Source: Natronomonas salsuginis (GTDB taxonomy: Archaea > Halobacteriota > Halobacteria > Halobacteriales > Haloarculaceae). Taken from it: 64,000 nucleotides of DNA. Position numbers and translations under genes: made by a program. The first letter of the stretch is position 1; the number at the start of each line of letters is the position of its first letter. The notes under the pieces are model-generated. The model was given only the letters and a program-made list of their open reading frames with translations, searched no databases and had not been told where the DNA came from. This document shows, piece after piece, positions 1-8,100 of this stretch. Where the stretch lies: the NCBI RefSeq assembly GCF_005239135.1, contig NZ_QKNX01000005.1:124001-188000 (forward strand). Direction: 5' to 3'.

Positions 1-21
1 ACCGAACATCGACGAGGCGTT

Positions 22-756
22 TCACCTGTCTTCCAACCGCTCACGACGCTTCTGGAACTCTTCTTCGTCGATCTCGCCTCGTGCGTAACGGCGTTGGAGG
101 GTTTCCATCGCGGAATCATCGCTCTCGGGAGATGCGTCACCTCGTCCTAGTGCCCAATAGAGGAGTCCGCCAGCTAAGCCGAGCATTCCGAGTGCCCCGC
201 CGACGAACGGGACGCCGCCCCACCCGCCTCTCGAGCCACCCATCATGCCCCCTCCGCCGGGCCCCATCATGCCGCCACCGGTGCTCCCGCTTCCGTCGAC
301 GTCCGAGCCGATGGCCACGGCGCCGTTCTGGACGATCGTCTCGCTATCGGGGACCTCGCCGTCGGGGATTGAGCTCTCCTCGGCCGGGCCGCCGGGGCTG
401 CCGACGACGATGCGGCCGACCATCCCGACCGACTTGTGCGGGATGCAGTAGTAGTCGTACGTGCCTGGCTCTTCGAACGTGTACTCGAAGGATCCCGACG
501 AGATGGTTCCACTGTTGAATGCGCTGGCGTCGGATGGAATCCGATTCTCGTAGGCGGTCGCCGAGTGGGCTCCGGCCGCTAGCTCGAAGCGAACGGTCGT
601 GCCGGGTTCGACGTGGAGTCCGATCGGGTCGAAGTAGTTGTTGCCCATCTTCACGACGGGCGTCTCCTGTGCGCTCGCTGGCTGAGTGATCCCTACACCG
701 GCGATTGCGCCGGCACCGAGTACTCCCAGGAACTGACGTCGGTTATAGTTCGTCAT
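22..756 (-). CDS. Tat-exported cupredoxin (halocyanin-like) fused to a membrane segment and SHOCT domain
   Basis: A blue-copper domain likely to carry electrons or bind copper outside the membrane. In order: a twin-arginine signal (NYNRRQFLGVLGAG) ending near ASA, a plastocyanin-type domain with the usual C-terminal ligands (YDYYCIPHKSVGM, i.e. Cys, His and Met, with an upstream His in AGAHSA), a Met/Gly-rich linker (GGGMMGPGGGGMMGG), one membrane helix, and a C-terminal SHOCT motif (LQRRYARGEIDEEEF). I chose the ATG at 756, which starts directly before the Tat motif; the upstream ATG at 798 would overlap the end of the thioredoxin-like gene. Halocyanins are usually lipoproteins without a SHOCT tail, so the fusion is unusual. 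Copper binding is known for the family; the job of the SHOCT tail is unknown. Confidence 0.85.
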   Translation of the reverse strand: MTNYNRRQFLGVLGAGAIAGVGITQPASAQETPVVKMGNNYFDPIGLHVEPGTTVRFELAAGAHSATAYENRIPSDASAFNSGTISSGSFEYTFEEPGTYDYYCIPHKSVGMVGRIVVGSPGGPAEESSIPDGEVPDSETIVQNGAVAIGSDVDGSGSTGGGMMGPGGGGMMGGSRGGWGGVPFVGGALGMLGLAGGLLYWALGRGDASPESDDSAMETLQRRYARGEIDEEEFQKRRERLEDR

Positions 757-781
757 GTGGTTTGAATCGGTCTGCTGGTCG

Positions 782-1090
782 TTATTTTCGCACGGCATCG
801 ACGAGGCGCTGGACGAGTCCAGACGGTTGCTGGGTCGCGCGCTCGATGGCTGACTCGAGGTCGTTCCGGTCGACGATGCCGATGAACTCGGCGGTCTGCT
901 CTCCGTTCGCGTAGACGAGTGTCGTCGGCGTCTTTCGGACGCCGTATTCTTCGGCCGTTTCCAGATCTTTCCGGATGTCGACCTCCCGGAACTGCACGTC
1001 CGGATACTTGTCCTCGAGGCCGTCGTTTTTCTCCCGCTGTGTTGTGCATGCCCCGCACGTCTCTTGGGTGAAGAGGATTACTTCGGTCAC
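782..1090 (-). CDS. Thioredoxin/glutaredoxin-like protein with a CGAC redox site
   Basis: A small thiol-disulfide oxidoreductase fold. The protein begins with a beta strand (TEVILFTQ) followed directly by the CxxC site TCGAC, then the cis-proline motif KTPTT and a last strand, LVYANGEQ, all in the expected order for thioredoxins. The GTG at 1090 is preferred because it starts just before the first strand; an ATG at 1123 would add an unstructured extension. It lies 25 bases upstream of the cupredoxin gene on the same strand and is probably co-transcribed with it. A role in cysteine redox or copper-thiol chemistry is inference. Confidence 0.8.
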   Translation of the reverse strand: MTEVILFTQETCGACTTQREKNDGLEDKYPDVQFREVDIRKDLETAEEYGVRKTPTTLVYANGEQTAEFIGIVDRNDLESAIERATQQPSGLVQRLVDAVRK

Positions 1091-1266
1091 ATTGTATACT
1101 ACGGTATTGTAACTTAACCACATTACTATTCAGAATCGTAAGCTGAGAGTCTCCCATTTCTTCGATTCGAAGTCCTGCTCACACAGTGGTGATAGGGAAT
1201 AGCTTGACGAACGAAATCGAATACACAGGCTCCGGATATACGCACCTGGGTGTGTACTCGTTGAGT

Positions 1267-1638
1267 TTACTCCGACCGTTCGAGTTTCTCGCGGCGGGAT
1301 TCGAACTCTTCGTCGGTGAGGTCGCCGCGAGCGTACGCCGTGCGGAGTTCCTCCATCGCGGGGTTTCGAGACGTCTGGCTTTCATTCGCACGTCGGACGA
1401 CGAGGTAGCCACCGCCAAGGAGGATGAGGAGGAAGATGAGCGGGACGAGCATCCCGACGAACGGCCACCACCCGCTGGTGGTCCCGCCGTAGCCCATCAT
1501 CCCTCCGTAGCCCATCATCCCTCCGTAGCCCATCATCCCTCCGAACCCCATCCCCATGGTGAGCAACGGGAGGACGATGAACGCCCCGAGGATCAGGAGC
1601 ACGATAGTCGTGGTGTCGAGTTGATTCGACGAAGACAT
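1267..1638 (-). CDS. Two-helix membrane protein with MMGYGG repeats and a C-terminal SHOCT domain
   Basis: Two hydrophobic helices (around residues 10-30 and 60-80) bracket a stretch containing three tandem MMGYGG units, visible in the DNA at about 1493-1545. The C-terminus is a SHOCT motif (EELRTAYARGDLTDEEFESR). SHOCT is a short helical domain of unknown role, often found on membrane or oligomeric proteins. The Met-rich loop could bind Cu(I) but this is inference. The gene follows DUF302 directly: the ATG at 1638 is two bases after its stop, and a GTG at 1644 would overlap that stop. Confidence 0.75.
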   Translation of the reverse strand: MSSSNQLDTTTIVLLILGAFIVLPLLTMGMGFGGMMGYGGMMGYGGMMGYGGTTSGWWPFVGMLVPLIFLLILLGGGYLVVRRANESQTSRNPAMEELRTAYARGDLTDEEFESRREKLERSE

Positions 1639-1640
1639 CG

Positions 1641-2060
1641 TCACTCCTCCTCTGGCACCGTTCCCAACTCGTCTGAGACCGTTGCGATGACGCGCTCGAA
1701 TCGTTCGTGCACGTCGACCGCGATCTCGTCGAGGTCTGGATTCTCCGTGATGCCGACCAGTTGCTGGGGGTCGACGGCGCTCACGACGACGTCACCGGCA
1801 TCCGTCTCGTAGACGATGACGTTACACGGGAGCAGGGCCCCCAATTCCGGCTCTTCGGCGAGCCCCTCGTGGGCGAGTGGAGGGTTACACGCCCCGAGAA
1901 TCCGGTATTGGTCTACGTCGACATCGAGCTTTTCCTTCAGGGTCGTTTTGACGTCGATGTCACAGAGGATGCCGAAGCCTTCGTCCTGTAGTGCGGTCGT
2001 GACTGCGGTTACGACATCGTCGAACTGTGCATCGATCGTTGTGGTGATGGTATACGTCAT
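1641..2060 (-). CDS. DUF302 domain protein
   Basis: A 139-residue protein matching DUF302 along its length: the N-terminal strand TYTITTTIDAQFDDVV, an ILGACNPPLAHEGL segment with the conserved Cys-Asn-Pro-Pro, and LLPCNVIVYE. DUF302 proteins are small alpha/beta proteins often encoded beside copper or redox genes; the biochemical role is unknown. It is the second gene of a likely three-gene unit (small basic protein, DUF302, SHOCT membrane protein) with almost no spacing, downstream of the palindrome at 2456. Confidence 0.85.
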   Translation of the reverse strand: MTYTITTTIDAQFDDVVTAVTTALQDEGFGILCDIDVKTTLKEKLDVDVDQYRILGACNPPLAHEGLAEEPELGALLPCNVIVYETDAGDVVVSAVDPQQLVGITENPDLDEIAVDVHERFERVIATVSDELGTVPEEE

Positions 2061-2064
2061 TGGT

Positions 2065-2238
2065 CTATCGGGTGTTTTTGGCTTCCAAGCTTGCGATGAG
2101 CTTCGTTGCTTCCGCTTCGGTCAATCCAGCGCCGCCAGACGCTTCTGAGGCGGTGAATGCGCGGAGTCGTCGGCGTTCGGCAGCCTGTCTGCGTTGTTTT
2201 CGTGAGTCGATTCGGATATTGTGTTGTGAGTGCTTCAT
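2065..2238 (-). CDS. Small basic protein of unknown function heading the DUF302 unit
   Basis: A 57-residue frame (from MKHSQHNIRI) with an Arg-rich centre (RKQRRQAAERRRLRAF) and a helical end (LTEAEATKLIASLEAK). No family recognised. It ends four bases before the DUF302 start on the same strand, which supports translation in one transcript. An in-frame ATG at 2268 would add ten residues. It could be a small nucleic-acid-binding or SHOCT-like helical protein, but nothing shows that directly. Confidence 0.45.
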   Translation of the reverse strand: MKHSQHNIRIDSRKQRRQAAERRRLRAFTASEASGGAGLTEAEATKLIASLEAKNTR

Positions 2239-2455
2239 TGTGGTGGTTGATTTTGTCGTGACGCACATTTCGTCTCGGTCTGTGACTGGAGTCGACGCAC
2301 GCCGAGGTCTGTTTAGATCGCTTGAGTCGTCCCCGACGGAGTCGGAGAGTCCTTGTCGTCAGGTTAGCTCAGTTGCTTTTTCAACATTTTGTGTGTTCGT
2401 TCTTTCTCTCCACAATACTATGGACGATTGCACGAGGCATAACCGGCCAGGTCCG

Positions 2456-2472
2456 TTTGCTGACCCAGCAAA
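2456..2472. promoter_or_regulatory. Perfect 7+3+7 palindrome, candidate operator (copy 1)
   Basis: TTTGCTG-ACC-CAGCAAA lies in the gap of about 350 bases between the SHOCT protein gene (ends at 2592) and the small-protein/DUF302 unit starting at 2238. The identical 17 bases occur at 10386 in another promoter region. Nothing else gene-like was seen in 2239-2591. Confidence 0.6.
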
Positions 2473-2591
2473 TCGCCCCGTCATTCTAGTCCACTCTCTC
2501 GTGGTCGCTGTAGCACCCCTGAAGGTGCCAGCCGGCAATACGAATGTATGTGGACGACGTGGAAGGGTACATGGACGGAGGGTGTTGATAC

Positions 2592-2954
2592 TCACTGGGT
2601 GAGCGAGGATCGTCGGTTCTCGAACTCCTCGTCCGAGAGTTCACCCCGCGCGTAGCGCTCGCGGAGTTCAGCGAGTGCAGTATCCGTCTTCGAGGTCTGT
2701 TCTTCGCGGTTAGTCCCGTACATGAGGAGCAGGACGAGTCCGATCAGGAGCAACGGCCAGAGGAACATTCCGCCTCCGAGCATCCCGAAGCCGCCGAGTC
2801 CGCCCATTCCGCCCCAGCCGCCGCCCATCATACCGCCGCCGTAGCTTCCACTACCGTGGGCAGCAGCCGTTCCAGTCGCCGCGACCAACAGCGGAACAGC
2901 GAGTATCGTGAGTCGACGAGCAGTGCGTCCGATGTGCGTGGTGAGTTGCGTCAT
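2592..2954 (-). CDS. Exported Met/Gly-rich membrane protein with SHOCT domain
   Basis: The N-terminus is a Sec-type signal (LTILAVPLLVAATGTAAAHG), followed by a Gly/Met/Trp-rich segment (GGGMMGGGWGGMGG), one membrane helix (FLWPLLLIGLVLLLMYG) and a SHOCT tail (ELRERYARGELSDEEFE). Layout and tail match the proteins at 1267 and 22. It lies downstream of the exported Met/His-rich protein at 3010 on the same strand, about 55 bases apart. A copper-related role is inferred from composition and neighbours only. Confidence 0.75.
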   Translation of the reverse strand: MTQLTTHIGRTARRLTILAVPLLVAATGTAAAHGSGSYGGGMMGGGWGGMGGLGGFGMLGGGMFLWPLLLIGLVLLLMYGTNREEQTSKTDTALAELRERYARGELSDEEFENRRSSLTQ

Positions 2955-3009
2955 TATTGTGGATTGGTGAATTGCGTTCAGTCGAAGCGATCGAAACGGT
3001 CAGGGCCTA

Positions 3010-3330
3010 TCAGCAGTGGCCCTGCCCGTACATCCCGCCGTTGTAGTCGTCGTCAGTCCCGTCGTGGTATTCCTCGTCAGCCATGTCCTGGGCCATTTCG
3101 TCGACGGTCACACCCATGTGCGACTCCATCCACTCGACGCTACCAGGGCCCATGTGTTCGGTCATCTGTGCCTCCATCCACGTGGCCCATTCATCTGCGG
3201 TGGTATTGTCCGTGGGCGCGTCGTCTGCGGTCGTGTCAGTGCCGTGTGCGCTGACCGCGGGGGCGGCGAACGCGAGTCCGATGATCGCGAGTGCCACCAG
3301 CAGCCAGCGGCCGAGTTTGAAATTAGTCAT
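3010..3330 (-). CDS. Exported acidic protein with Met/His-rich tail
   Basis: The signal peptide (WLLVALAIIGLAFAAPAVSA) is followed by an acidic mature domain containing MEAQMTEHMG, WMESHMG and a GGMYGQGHC end. Repeated Met and His with one terminal Cys suggest a metal-binding secreted protein. No family is recognised. It stands upstream of the SHOCT protein at 2592 and probably shares its transcript. Its function is unknown; copper or silver binding outside the cell would fit the neighbourhood. Confidence 0.7.
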   Translation of the reverse strand: MTNFKLGRWLLVALAIIGLAFAAPAVSAHGTDTTADDAPTDNTTADEWATWMEAQMTEHMGPGSVEWMESHMGVTVDEMAQDMADEEYHDGTDDDYNGGMYGQGHC

Positions 3331-3565
3331 TGTCTTTCTCCTCGGTTACTCGTAGGACCGCTCGGGGGTTATCGACGTGGGTGTGAATCCACGCAGGAGA
3401 ACGTTCGAGAGCGTGTATAGAGCGTTATAACTGTTTTTCAGAGATGCGACCGTTCATATCCGCCGAATTCGAGGAGCTCCCCGCTTTTCCCACGTTTCGT
3501 GAACCGGCTCGGGGGCAGACCCTGCGGCAATTGGCCTGCTCGGCCTATTGAAAAAATAGTCCCCG

Positions 3566-4156
3566 TTATCCTGGGGAATCCTCATGCTGTTTCCGAAATG
3601 CAGATTCACATTCTTCGCAACAAAACTGTTGGAGGGAACCACCAACACGCGAGGCTAATCCGTCTTCGCGAACCGTGCTCCCACAGTTTGCGGATGTAAG
3701 TGTAGACTCCGTTCCGTTTGAATACGTGGAGTGGGTGATGCTCGACAGCAATTGCACATCGTATCGCCGGACATCACTCAGTGGAATATTTTGTTGCACC
3801 CAGCTTCCGATTGTGGGGCGTGGTGGAGTCGCCACGGCGATAATCTCACCTTCAGCAGTTGTGAATACGTGTTCCACGTATGGGGCCTGGATAACTGACT
3901 CTCGAAGTGAGTCCGCACTATCGAGTACAGATTGGAAACGCACCATGATACGCACCCGGTTTTCGTACTGCGTTCGATCGGTGTCGACTGTGAATTGACG
4001 AATAACGCCGTCTTGTTCCAATCGACGGATACGCGCCGAAACAGACGGGGCTGAGAGATTTACTGCTTCAGCGATTTCATTGTACGAACGACGTGCGTTC
4101 TCCTCGAGGAGTCGGAGGATCTCACGATCCGTGTCGTCAATCGCATTTTGTGTCAT
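3566..4156 (-). CDS. Lrp/AsnC-family regulator with C-terminal TRASH metal-sensing domain
   Basis: Residues 1-60 form the AsnC-type helix-turn-helix (DTDREILRLLEENARRSYNE, then SAPSVSARIRRLEQDGVI). The middle is an AsnC-like ligand domain. The end has a TRASH-like module with paired cysteines (SANCGS and QQFCCEECESAF). TRASH-tailed Lrp proteins are known metal-responsive archaeal regulators. It is the paralogue of the protein at 25257 beside CopA. The YHS protein gene lies about 90 bases upstream on the same strand, and the SHOCT and Met-rich genes lie downstream. It probably controls local metal genes, possibly through the motif at 4438. Confidence 0.85.
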   Translation of the reverse strand: MTQNAIDDTDREILRLLEENARRSYNEIAEAVNLSAPSVSARIRRLEQDGVIRQFTVDTDRTQYENRVRIMVRFQSVLDSADSLRESVIQAPYVEHVFTTAEGEIIAVATPPRPTIGSWVQQNIPLSDVRRYDVQLLSSITHSTYSNGTESTLTSANCGSTVREDGLASRVGGSLQQFCCEECESAFRKQHEDSPG

Positions 4157-4245
4157 TGAAAGATGAACCGGGGGTGGGGAAAGGGGGGTGGGTTGAGGGG
4201 GAAGCTACGACGCCAGACGCGGGGCTTTCTCGGTGGTTGTGACGT

Positions 4246-4386
4246 TTAGACGTATTCCTCCGGTGCCGAGGTGAACGTGTCCTTGCATCCTTCGGCACAG
4301 AAGTAGTACGTCTGACCATCGTACTCGGCAGTAGCCGCTGCATCGGTTTCGTCGACGTCCATTCCACAGACGGGATCAGTTGCCAT
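4246..4386 (-). CDS. Free-standing YHS/TRASH metal-binding domain (46 aa)
   Basis: A 46-residue protein: MATDPVCGMDVDE at the start, then YDGQTYYFCAEGCKDTF, then a stop. This is a complete YHS domain with the DPVCGM signature and the FC..GC pair, as found at the ends of copper ATPases and permeases. It may act as a cytosolic metal carrier. It sits just upstream of the TRASH regulator on the same strand, and a copper-operator-like motif lies about 50 bases before its start. Confidence 0.85.
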   Translation of the reverse strand: MATDPVCGMDVDETDAAATAEYDGQTYYFCAEGCKDTFTSAPEEYV

Positions 4387-4437
4387 TCGGTTTCACCCCG
4401 CATCTAATGTACGGGGCGATAAATCAAGCACTTTGCT

Positions 4438-4452
4438 CTTAACAATCCAAAG
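4438..4452 (-). promoter_or_regulatory. Operator-like motif CTTTGGATTGTTAAG upstream of the YHS gene
   Basis: On the minus strand this reads CTTTGGATTGTTAAG. It resembles CTTTGGATTCTAAG at 25926 and CTTTGGAATCCTAA at 25238, both next to the copper ATPase genes and a TRASH regulator of the same family. The position, about 52 bases before the YHS start codon, fits a regulatory site. Confidence 0.45.
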
Positions 4453-4794
4453 TCGAGATACCGACCGGCCTGAGCAGTTCTGAACGTTCTGAAGGCTCAG
4501 AGCGGCGGATGGGCCACTGCTTTAGCACGATACCGAATGGGTCGCTTGGGCGAACCCACAGTTTCTTATCTCAGTCCAATATAAAAAGGAGGCTCGTGGC
4601 TGGAGAGTGTCTGATAAGTCACCCTATTGGGCGGGAACTGCTGATCACCAAGTTTCGACCGTCAAACAAGGCGAATGTCCGTGGGTGGAGGGGCAACTGC
4701 CCCAAGATAGTAGGTCATTTCCTCCATGGAAGGCGCGAGTTCCGTCCTCAACGTGCGAGCAAAAGCGAGTAACGACTGCGTAGCAGGGTAGTTA
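4453..4794. other. Intergenic stretch with no supported gene
   Basis: About 340 bases between the YHS promoter and the convergent end of the HTH membrane protein. There is a TATA-like element (CAATATAAAAAGG) near 4578 on the plus strand, but the frame behind it has no recognisable family. Short frames on both strands look non-coding. Confidence 0.4.
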
Positions 4795-5400
4795 CTATGC
4801 CTGATTCTCCTGTAAATCATCACTTGGATAGATACGATACGTTCGCCCCTGGCGTTCACGATACAACAGCCCACGTTTCTCGAGGGCACTTACTGTCTGA
4901 CTCACCTTGCTCTTCGAGAAGTTCGATCGGTCCCGCAATTCGATCTGGGTGATGCCGGGTGAGGAGAGGACTGGCTCGAGGATACGACGTTCGTCATCGG
5001 GCAGCAGGTCCAACACACGTGCCTGCGGTTGAGATTCTGGATTGATAACGCCGCTCGATTGGGCCGCTTCCTCGGGCGAGTTATCCGTCTCGGAAACAGT
5101 TTGACTCTCCGTCTTGGCCTGCGTGTCGTCGGGTACAGCTGTGTTAGTGAGGTCGTTCCGAATCAAAAGATATCCCCCAATAATGACCGCTGAGACGAGA
5201 AGAGTCCCACCGATGTACCAGATGGGGTTCGTCCCATGCATCGCCCCTACCGATGAATCCATTCCCATCATCGACCCCATTTGCTCGATGGATTGTTTTT
5301 GCTGGTAGGCTTGCCAACCGAGCGCACTGCCGATGAGGAGGACAGCAGTGACAAGGAGACTGGCGAGGAAGTCCGCTCGCCGTTTATTCATATACTCCAC
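4795..5400 (-). CDS. Membrane-anchored winged-helix regulator
   Basis: Two membrane helices (about residues 10-30 and 60-80) enclose a Met-rich outer loop (MGSMMGMDSSVGAMHG). A charged linker follows, then a C-terminal winged helix (LLPDDERRILEPVL, ITQIELRDRSNFSKSKVSQT, LEKRGLLYRERQGRTYRI). The design fits a one-component membrane sensor: the outer Met-rich loop could sense metal and the inner domain bind DNA. That role is inferred. A second ATG at 5391 is an alternative start. Genes of this layout are common in haloarchaea, and their ligands are unknown. Confidence 0.8.
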   Translation of the reverse strand: MEYMNKRRADFLASLLVTAVLLIGSALGWQAYQQKQSIEQMGSMMGMDSSVGAMHGTNPIWYIGGTLLVSAVIIGGYLLIRNDLTNTAVPDDTQAKTESQTVSETDNSPEEAAQSSGVINPESQPQARVLDLLPDDERRILEPVLSSPGITQIELRDRSNFSKSKVSQTVSALEKRGLLYRERQGRTYRIYPSDDLQENQA

Positions 5401-5583
5401 CTCAGTCCGGAATAGCTACCATTCATTATCTGGTGTTCGCGAGTCATTACTGTACCAGTTTCGATAGATACGAACAGTTCAGTGTGGCTGTCTATCCCCT
5501 CTGTGTGTCCCACGACCCGTCAATATTCTCCCAGCTAACCGTTGTAACGCTGGCGCAAAGTGGGTAGAACGTATTCGATCGAG

Positions 5584-6285
5584 TTAGCTCCCCTGTAACT
5601 GCGAGACTACTATCGCAAGCCGATTTCGATGATAGAGAATAGCTAGCCCTAAAAGAAATAGGACTGTCGCAAATTCATATCCATAGGTACCGAACAATAT
5701 TGTCGTTGTAGTGCCACCCACTCCGCCCACAAGTGCTAGCACGATTGGGCTGACGCAGGCCGGACACGCCACGATTCCTATAACGCCCCCAACCGCTGAC
5801 TGAGAAAAGCTCAGTACTGCGTCATATACAAGATATGCCATTGCGAACAGGCCGACTGCTTGATAGGGTATGATTGTAGCTGTAATTATATTCCCAGTGT
5901 AGAGTAGAACGGGGCTCCAGCCTAGTGAGCGCCCCCACGTCAAGCCGTAATCGGTGGCCCCAGTGAGTTGCCCGAGGTGGGAGGTAGATGGGCCGACTAA
6001 GCCTGAAAAATATAACATAATGAGAAAGTAGATTGCGACAAATAACCCGGCACCGACTCGGTATATCCAGCTCGTTGTAGGGGGACGGGTATGCCATAAA
6101 ACCCATCCAGATGCGGTAAACCAAATAAACGGTATAACGAAGTGAGTCCATCGTCCCACGGTATCACCTGTCACATACACGTAAGTGATTCCAACCACCA
6201 GCTGGATGGCTAGTATCAAGTTAAGCCACGTACTCGATTCGAGAATCTGACCGAGAGATTGGATTTCGCTTGTTGTTTTTGTCAT
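5584..6285 (-). CDS. Multi-spanning membrane protein with CPAC motif
   Basis: About seven hydrophobic helices in 233 residues. Near residue 175 a helix carries a Cys pair, IGIVACPACVSPIVLAL, reminiscent of the metal-binding cysteine pairs in MerT/MerC-type mercury carriers. The similarity is short and may be convergent. The codon use is more AT-rich than the neighbouring genes. It stands between the HTH membrane protein and the YHS permease on the same strand, which supports a role in metal transport, but no substrate is evident. Confidence 0.6.
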   Translation of the reverse strand: MTKTTSEIQSLGQILESSTWLNLILAIQLVVGITYVYVTGDTVGRWTHFVIPFIWFTASGWVLWHTRPPTTSWIYRVGAGLFVAIYFLIMLYFSGLVGPSTSHLGQLTGATDYGLTWGRSLGWSPVLLYTGNIITATIIPYQAVGLFAMAYLVYDAVLSFSQSAVGGVIGIVACPACVSPIVLALVGGVGGTTTTILFGTYGYEFATVLFLLGLAILYHRNRLAIVVSQLQGS

Positions 6286-6393
6286 AGGGCAAAACAGGCT
6301 GGGAGCGGTTTAAGTGTTGATTTGTGAAGCACTCTCCACTGATAATGAAAAAGAGTTCGGATCTAGACAAATGACTATCCCACTCTACTGGCG

Positions 6394-7782
6394 TTAGTGG
6401 TCGTGACTGTGATCTTGAAATTCTGGTTTCTGATGAGCGAATTCATTCGGCTTCTTTTCAAATTTTTGCCTACAGGCTTGAGAGCAGAAGTAGTATGTTT
6501 CCCCGTCGTGGGTCACGGTCGGTCCCTTCTCGTCGGTCCGCATTCCACAGACCGGATCGCGGTACTGGCCGGGGGCACCGAGGCCACGCCGGTAGACGTA
6601 GAGGAGGAATCCGGAGAGCCCGAACGCGATAATGTTGAGATAGAAGGTGTAATTGATCTCAAAGTACGTTTGTTCGGTCGCAGTCTCACCGCCGGCGAGG
6701 TTTGGAACAATTCCGAGGATGTTGAACAGTTCTTCCATGAGGAAGCCTGTGAAGGCCATCGTCACGAAGAAGATGCCGAGAATGTACAGCATCACCTTCC
6801 AGCCGTAGTATTTCCGGTAAACGTTGAGGACAGGAATCGTGATGAGGTCGGCGTAGACGAACGCGATGACGCCCGCAAAGCTGATCCCACCGCCCCAGAG
6901 CGCGACGGCAAAGGGGACATTGCCCATACTGCCGACAAAGCTGAGGACAGCGATCGTCACGCCCATGATGGCGTTCTCTGCGCTCACCAGCAAACTGTCG
7001 CCCTGAAGGAAGAGCGTGTTCCACACCCACTGCGGGACGAAGACGATGACGAACCCTGAGATCAGAAAGCCCGCGATGACGTCCTTCCAGATCATCGACC
7101 ACTCCTTGCGGTACTGGTTCCCGACCTTGTACCACCCGCCCCACGAGAGGAGTTCGTCACGCCACCCACCGGAACTGGCGATTTCCTGTTGATATGTCTC
7201 CATACACCCCTTCGAGCAGAACTTCACCGTTTCACCCCCGTCGGTCGTCAGCGAGTACTCGTCTTTGCCCTCCATCCCGCAGGTCGGATCCTCGGTGACG
7301 CCGTGTTCGTGATCACGTTGATTCAGTTCCTCCCGAACTTCGTCGAAGAGGTTCTCCGGGAGAGTCAAATGGACCAGGAGCGCCATGACGGCGATAAGGA
7401 TGAGGCCGCCGAGGAGTTCGGCGACCAGAAACTCCCACCCCAGCAGAATCAGGATCATCAGCCCCAATTCTACGATGAGGTTTGTCGAGGCAAACATGAA
7501 GGCGAGGAAATTCACTGTGTGTGCTCCCTTCTTGAACAGTCCCTTACCAATCGCTACTGCACCGAAGCTACAGCCGCTACTCGCAGCACCGAAGACCGTT
7601 GCCTTCGTGAGTCCGCTCAGATCCCCTTCCCCAAGGACTTGGGCCATCCGCTCTTTGGAGACGTAGACCTGGACGAGGCTCGTAATCGTGAGGCCCATAA
7701 TAATCGCCCAGGCCGCTGTCCAGAGAAAGCCGACACCGATCCGCAACGATTCGAGGATTCCGTCGACGAGGGCGGCCTGCAT
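6394..7782 (-). CDS. Metal permease (DUF318 type) with two YHS domains
   Basis: A permease-family transporter split by a soluble insert: about four helices, then a YHS module (DPTCGMEGKDEY ... VKFCSKGCMETY), then about five helices, then a terminal YHS module (YRDPVCGMRTDEK ... YYFCSQACRQKF) and the tail HSHDH. DUF318/SO_0444-type permeases are linked to metal or arsenic export. I start it at the ATG at 7782: a TATA-like element lies near 7850 inside the longer frame that begins at 7869, so that extension is unlikely to be translated. Two metal-binding modules on one permease suggest metal loading from both ends. Confidence 0.85.
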   Translation of the reverse strand: MQAALVDGILESLRIGVGFLWTAAWAIIMGLTITSLVQVYVSKERMAQVLGEGDLSGLTKATVFGAASSGCSFGAVAIGKGLFKKGAHTVNFLAFMFASTNLIVELGLMILILLGWEFLVAELLGGLILIAVMALLVHLTLPENLFDEVREELNQRDHEHGVTEDPTCGMEGKDEYSLTTDGGETVKFCSKGCMETYQQEIASSGGWRDELLSWGGWYKVGNQYRKEWSMIWKDVIAGFLISGFVIVFVPQWVWNTLFLQGDSLLVSAENAIMGVTIAVLSFVGSMGNVPFAVALWGGGISFAGVIAFVYADLITIPVLNVYRKYYGWKVMLYILGIFFVTMAFTGFLMEELFNILGIVPNLAGGETATEQTYFEINYTFYLNIIAFGLSGFLLYVYRRGLGAPGQYRDPVCGMRTDEKGPTVTHDGETYYFCSQACRQKFEKKPNEFAHQKPEFQDHSHDH

Positions 7783-8100
7783 ACGTAGACCATCACAAGC
7801 CTCTGTTTTGTCAATTGCCCTTAGAAATATGGGCTTGTGACCCTCTATAAAATTTGCATTCGAAAGCACAAACCACCAGAGACAACAACTCCCTGCTTGA
7901 AATGCCCTCTCACTAATTTAATACTGGGAGTTCGGGCTCCAGTTGGTGAATCGCTATGGCCTTTTGAACGACTAATTACCCAGACAGCGACGCAATATCC
8001 TCCTTCTGTCCCCGCATTTTATGATGGTTCGTTACCCAGCCGGGTGTTCTTTCGAATTGTAATAGAAACTCGATTGAATGAGCCAGGCGTATCTCTACAT

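Noticed and set aside
4662-4889. 75-residue frame on the minus strand overlapping the HTH membrane protein start region
   Set aside because: It overlaps a better-supported gene and has no family match. A transposase-remnant reading of its end is too weak to annotate.
6397-7059. 220-residue frame opposite the YHS permease
   Set aside because: Shadow of the permease; the composition (Glu/Asp/His runs) mirrors the codons of the real gene.
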